Shown: positions 63,220 to 64,000 of the stretch, in pieces
Layout: every line of letters starts with the position of its first letter
How positions within the stretch are numbered: the stretch's first letter is position 1
Origin: Apteryx mantelli
Lineage: Eukaryota; Chordata; Aves; Apterygiformes; Apterygidae
Length of the DNA stretch: 64,000 bases
Assembly (NCBI RefSeq): GCF_036417845.1
Contig: NC_089980.1
Location: 133,016,516-133,080,515 of the forward strand
Reading direction: 5' to 3'
Position numbers and translations under genes: made by a program
Notes under the pieces: generated by a model
What the model was told of the DNA's origin: nothing
Seen by the model: the letters and a program-made list of their open reading frames with translations, nothing else
The model's database searches: none

Positions 63220-64000
63220 GCCCTGGGCTCTATTTCTTCTCTCCCTTTCTTTTTAATTCCCCTTCTCTGTTCCCATCCTCCCTGGGAATTTTACTAGTGC
63301 TCTTATTCCCCCTTCCTAGATCAACTGTAAGCTCATCTTACTGTTTCCTTCAGGATTTTCAGATATCCAGGCTGCCAAATATCTTAAAGTGGGAGCACTG
63401 AAAGGGTTAAGACTGGCAGATCTGTGCCTCTGTAGGACATAATGCCTGGCTGGACTGGCAACCTCTTCTGGAGCTCTCTCACAGCTGGGAAAGCAGGAAG
63501 AAGTGGGAGAGACTTCCTTCTGGGTGATGTGGGGGGAAGACGCTCTCTTCCAGCCTCGCTCTGCCACGCTGAGTCAGCCTCATGGAAGCTCTGCCTCATC
63601 AGTCACATACTGCCCAGGAACATGGGTGTGACAGAGACCTTTTCCATTTTGCCATCTCCAGCGCTCACCTTTCACACGGGCTGACAGTCCATAGGCACTG
63701 GCACCATCTAGGGGCCAACTGTCTGTCATTAATGTGTTTCTAGAAAGATCAGTGTCACAATATGTAAAAATAATAACACACAAGAGCATACACTAACATA
63801 GCGTGTCTAAACAACACCTGTCTTATGAAACATGTTGAAAAAGCCAGTGTATGTAGGTCTTTACTTCTATGCTCAATTCAGGCACAGAAATCTAATCTCA
63901 GTTGCTGCTTATCTGCTTGGACTGCTTATTTTCTATTAACTGAATTTATGTATGGTGTCATGTGCTGACTAATAACTCATCATTCACACTCCTCTGCTTC

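Larger units (their letters stand above)
56090..64000. other. CYP39A1 3' flank, no gene recognised
   Basis: About 7.9 kb without a convincing exon. In the conserved order RCAN2 (plus strand) should follow, but I found none of its known coding sequence. Only the MIR, old CR1 and duplicated segment listed separately stand out. Confidence 0.5.

Noticed and set aside
56090-64000. First exon of RCAN2 expected by synteny
   Set aside because: No match to the known RCAN2 N-terminal coding sequences and no CpG-island promoter; it probably lies beyond the window.
1-64000. CRISPR arrays, bacterial operons, tRNA genes
   Set aside because: None seen; the window is vertebrate nuclear DNA with spliced genes and LINE/SINE repeats.

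Overview
The window is vertebrate nuclear DNA, most likely from a bird. CR1 LINE fragments of the avian/reptilian type are scattered through it, introns are short for a vertebrate, a CpG island covers one promoter, and three genes can be assembled with consensus splice sites. Gene order and strands fit the amniote block TDRD6 - SLC25A27 - CYP39A1 (human 6p12, inverted here). Gene identity rests on protein features recalled from the human orthologues; no database search was run.

Layout: 0.8-8.2 kb, TDRD6 on the minus strand, one huge coding exon plus two small 3' exons that I reconstructed. 7.6-8.9 kb, CpG island and promoter. 9.24-9.75 kb, a solo LTR with a 4-bp target-site duplication. 12.05-24.99 kb, SLC25A27 (UCP4) on the minus strand, all nine coding exons found (322 aa). 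Its introns carry a GC-rich long-period repeat, a Tigger-like DNA transposon remnant and a CR1. 25-29.9 kb, intergenic DNA with CR1 and, between two CR1 fragments, a decayed second copy of CYP39A1 exons 10 and 11. 29.99-55.43 kb, the intact CYP39A1 gene on the plus strand, all twelve coding exons found (466 aa). 55.4-64 kb, non-coding flank with a well-preserved MIR SINE, an old CR1 and a 152-bp duplicated segment.

The three genes do not form a pathway. TDRD6 is a germ-granule Tudor scaffold of the piRNA/spermatid system, SLC25A27 is a mitochondrial inner-membrane carrier, and CYP39A1 is an ER oxysterol 7-alpha-hydroxylase of bile-acid synthesis. SLC25A27 and CYP39A1 are divergently transcribed with 5 kb between start codons.

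The least expected feature is the relic at 27.43-28.51 kb. It keeps CYP39A1-like exon borders and the heme-loop cysteine but has an in-frame stop, a frameshift and a lost ERR-triad arginine. It looks like the 3' end of an ancient head-to-tail duplicate of CYP39A1.
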